Assembly: GCF_001649575.2 (NCBI RefSeq)
Contig: NC_051431.1
Coordinates: forward strand, 12,262,905 to 12,326,904
DNA from: Kryptolebias marmoratus
Lineage: Eukaryota; Chordata; Actinopteri; Cyprinodontiformes; Rivulidae
Direction: 5' to 3'
Length of the DNA: 64,000 nt
Shown one piece after another: positions 61,121 through 64,000 of this stretch. The translations under genes were made by a program, and so were the position numbers. Numbering within the stretch: position 1 is the stretch's first letter; the number at the start of each line of letters is the position of its first letter. Under the pieces are notes generated by a model. It was not told where the DNA came from. It was given only the letters and a program-made list of their open reading frames with translations, and made no database searches.

Positions 61121-63459
61121 GGTGCTGGGCCTTTAATTTAATAAAGAAAAGAGCCTGCTGCTCCCGTGACTCTCCTAGTCATTCTCTGACCTCCCTATCA
61201 CCCTCTTTAGTTTTCCTGAGAGTTCCTTAAAGAAAATAAAACCCATCTTTGTCTGTAACTCCATGTTCTGGGCATTGTGCCAGTCAAGATAAGAAGATTT
61301 ATGAGTCCCTTTTTTTTTTGGGTGCAATACGATGCCCTTTGCTGCTTTTGGTTTGTTTACATGAGAAGGGCACGACGCTTTTAGATTCGTCTTCCAAGAA
61401 GACGTTTGCTCCTGAGTCCTGCAGGTTCCTCGTTTCGCTTCTTCAAACTCGACCCGGCGAGTCCGGTTTCCCAGGGTGGATCGTCCGATCTGCTTTTCCA
61501 AAAAACGCAACTCCCTCATTAGTGCCTCTGATCTGCGCTTTTCCTCATTTCCTCTCATATAAACAACAAACAAACTTTCCATGACACCCAAGTGTCTATT
61601 TTTAAAGTGCTAATCGTCACCTCTAAGAATAACTTTTCACTTTAGGCCACGAATAGAACGTGTGAAACTCACAAAAGACTGCTAAACATTAAAGGAGAAA
61701 TGAAATAAAATAATAAAATAATGAGTTTTCATGTTTTTCTTTTAGTTCAACACCATCATAAAACACTCCATTGGTCCATTTCTCTGATTTAAAATGTTGA
61801 TGACTTATTTTTAGAGTTTTTGTGTCAAAATCCTGAAATTGGAGGATTGTGTGGGAGGTGTTACTTCCTTGGTTGGTGACGCAGAAGGAGGCGGGGCCAG
61901 CTGAGGCAGACCGCTGTAGGACACTGAGGAGGTTACTGTTGCAGTGTTTATATGGGGAAATGGAAGCAGGTTTTGTTAACAAGAGTACCAGATTGAAAAC
62001 ATTTGTTTGTTTTTTTTTGCTGTCGGGAACTCGAGTCCCACATTTCACAAGATGAACCCCAGATCTTTACAATGATGTCACACAGTCTTCAGTTTCCCAT
62101 CCGGACAGTGAGAGGTGGCGGTTCTGAACACCAAAAGGTGGCTCAGGACAGCAACAGGTGCTGGTTGTTCTACTGAAGGTTTGTTTTCTTTCAGGTGGTC
62201 CTCCTCAAAACGTTAACTCCACAGTCAGTCACCAGACAGGGTTGTAATTTAAACTAACCACATCCATCAAACTTTCTTATCCATCGGGAAGCTGAAGAAT
62301 AAAAACATCCGTTGTAGTTTTGGGTCAGTTTACACGAAGTACTGAATCATTTCACTGCACATTCTCTGTATTTGCCCCCTATTTACTGCCCTGTTCAAAT
62401 CCTTATGCTTAGCTCAGGCCACGTCACACTTCTGAGTGATCACAGAAAATACAGAAGAGGCTCTCGTCGTCTTTTTGATCTTTTATTATTAATTCAAAAC
62501 TAGTGAGGATTTTTAAACAGCGAGACTCTGAAAACATGCACCATTTATGACTTTCTTTCAATTTCTGTTAGCTTCAAAATCCTTTAAGGATTTAGCATCA
62601 TTAAATCAAAGGAAAACTTTGACTGAGTAGATCTAAAACTGTTGACGAAGGCGCGCTGACGGGGTTTGGGCAGTCGGACTGATCAAACTAAAGTCAGCAA
62701 GTCCACTAATGGAGCTCTACGGCGCGTCAAGTCCGTCTTATCGCTGCTCGCGTCTTATAGCATCAATAGCAGCGACTGAAAGACGGGGGAACTAGAAGGA
62801 GAGACAGATAGGGAGAAGGACAGAGGAGGAGATGTGTATACGTGCCGAGCGGCACTAATCTGCCTCACACAGTCTGGGGGATTCCAGCCAGCTGCACAGG
62901 GAGCAATGACCTTGGCAAAGAGCACACCGTTTTTTTTCTGTCCCTGGAACAAACAAGCAGTCAGAGACAAGTATGGACTGGTCAGCAGATAAATGATTAA
63001 CTTACACTAATGAACTGAGAAGGGTTACAGTTTAACATGCAGGTGGGTTCCACTGCAAGCGGTACACGATAAACCGGTTACAAAGTGTGTGTGAGCACAA
63101 TCCCTCATGAACAGCTGATTTTATCAGAAAACGATGTGCAACTTTGACACATTTGATGGATTTAGAACAATGATGTAACAGGACGTGCCTGACTCAGGTT
63201 GGCCGCAGAACATTCGAGGGGACACAAACTAAAAAGGTGGACGACGATGGAAAGAGTTGCCTCCAGATCTGACTGTGAGAACTACGCTGTTGTTTCCACA
63301 GAGGTGAGAGATGACTAATGGCTTCTTCTCTGGAACTGACTGTAAGGAAGAGGCAAGTTCCTGCACGACGGCACGCATAGATCTGCTGCAGAAGCTACGA
63401 CTGGTTTTTATTCTAGCAGAGACTACGAGTCAGTCGAATGAATGGTGTTGAGTTAAGCT
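61121..63459. other. Downstream DNA, no confident gene
   Basis: Short frames with possible acceptor sites on the minus strand (near 60454 and 62945) were examined but could not be tied to a known protein. Otherwise unique AT-rich DNA. Confidence 0.6.
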
Positions 63460-63710
63460 GTTTTGGTCGAATCTTGAAAAATAACATCAAATTTTAGCTC
63501 AACATCTGTAAAATTAACCATTATAGCCGTTTTTGAGATGGCTAATGATGATAAGCTGTGGCAGCCATCTTGAATTGGATTGACTTCAAAAGGTAACTGG
63601 TTGTAGAGGCACATCTAATGAGTATTTCCTGTGAGTTTCACTCAAATCTGTCCAGTGGTTTACAAGATATTTTGATAAAAGACAGACACACAGACAGGTA
63701 AAATCACTAT
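63460..63710 (-). repeat. Dispersed repeat family A copy
   Basis: TTTAGCTCAACATCTGTAAA, TGTGGCAGCCATCTTGAATT and CCAGTGGTTTACAAGATATT are the complement of the 14540 unit. After it comes a TA-rich stretch (about 63745-63790) and AT-rich DNA to the window end. Confidence 0.7.
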
Positions 63711-64000
63711 CACCCAGATTTCACATTTCTACAATGGGCAATAAATAAATATATGTATATTCATTTTACATATGTATATATATGTAAAATCAAAGTATTT
63801 TTAAAAGAAAACTCAAGCTACAAACCATTTTCAGTCATTTATATGTTTTATAACCCACCATTTTATTAAGATTTACTTAATTATTAAAATTGAGACAATT
63901 ATTGTGAACAAAAATGATCATTTTCTTTAAACTTATAATAGAATTTCATTTCTACTGTCTGATTTGATGAAGTCTGTCGTTATTTGAATCTGCTCTCCTG

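Noticed and set aside
62755..62970. Minus-strand exon candidate after TTTGTTCCAG
   Set aside because: The open stretch is short, no family is recognised and it ends in Ser/Leu low-complexity sequence.

Overview
The window is nuclear DNA from a bony fish, almost certainly a teleost. It has split genes with GT-AG introns, long introns rich in CA/GT, TATC and GGA microsatellites, many short inverted-repeat DNA transposons, a Tc1-like transposase remnant and seven assembly gaps. A killifish or other percomorph is possible from the repeat types, but that is a weak guess. No prokaryotic feature, CRISPR array, rRNA or tRNA gene was seen.

Two protein genes can be reconstructed. The first is npas1 (neuronal PAS domain protein 1, a bHLH-PAS transcription factor), plus strand, first ATG at 4844 and stop at 45515. 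Eleven coding exons join with every phase consistent to give 2337 nt, or 778 residues: a very short N-terminus, the bHLH, PAS-A, PAS-B and a long low-complexity C-terminal regulatory region. The second is tmem160, minus strand, 56685 down to 53752, with four exons. Its 5' end is lost in the 825-base gap at 56686-57510. It encodes a small three-helix mitochondrial membrane protein. From memory, NPAS1 and TMEM160 are also tail-to-tail neighbours on human chromosome 19, so the arrangement supports npas1 over its paralogue npas3.

Layout: 1-3952, 5' flank without recognisable genes; 4221-4843, npas1 promoter/5' UTR zone; 4855-44439, npas1 introns and exons, with introns 1, 2 and 4 of 12.7, 11.7 and 8.1 kb holding repeats and unique AT-rich blocks that could be conserved enhancers; 45516-47530, npas1 3' UTR; 47.5-53.0 kb, intergenic DNA with a TATC satellite, a palindromic MITE and a GC-rich block; 53000-56685, tmem160; 57511-64000, downstream DNA with more repeats and no confident gene.

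The points most worth a second look are in npas1. Intron 5 is 108 nt, open and a multiple of three, so its retention would insert 36 residues inside PAS-A. Two tandem in-frame donors, 15 nt apart, precede it, and the outer one is followed by a run of T. A 53-bp non-coding element occurs twice (27130 and 39013) at 49/53 identity. Several repeat families can be defined from the window alone: one with TTAA ends, one carrying YY1-like motifs, and several foldback elements. I found no evidence of a new multi-gene system.
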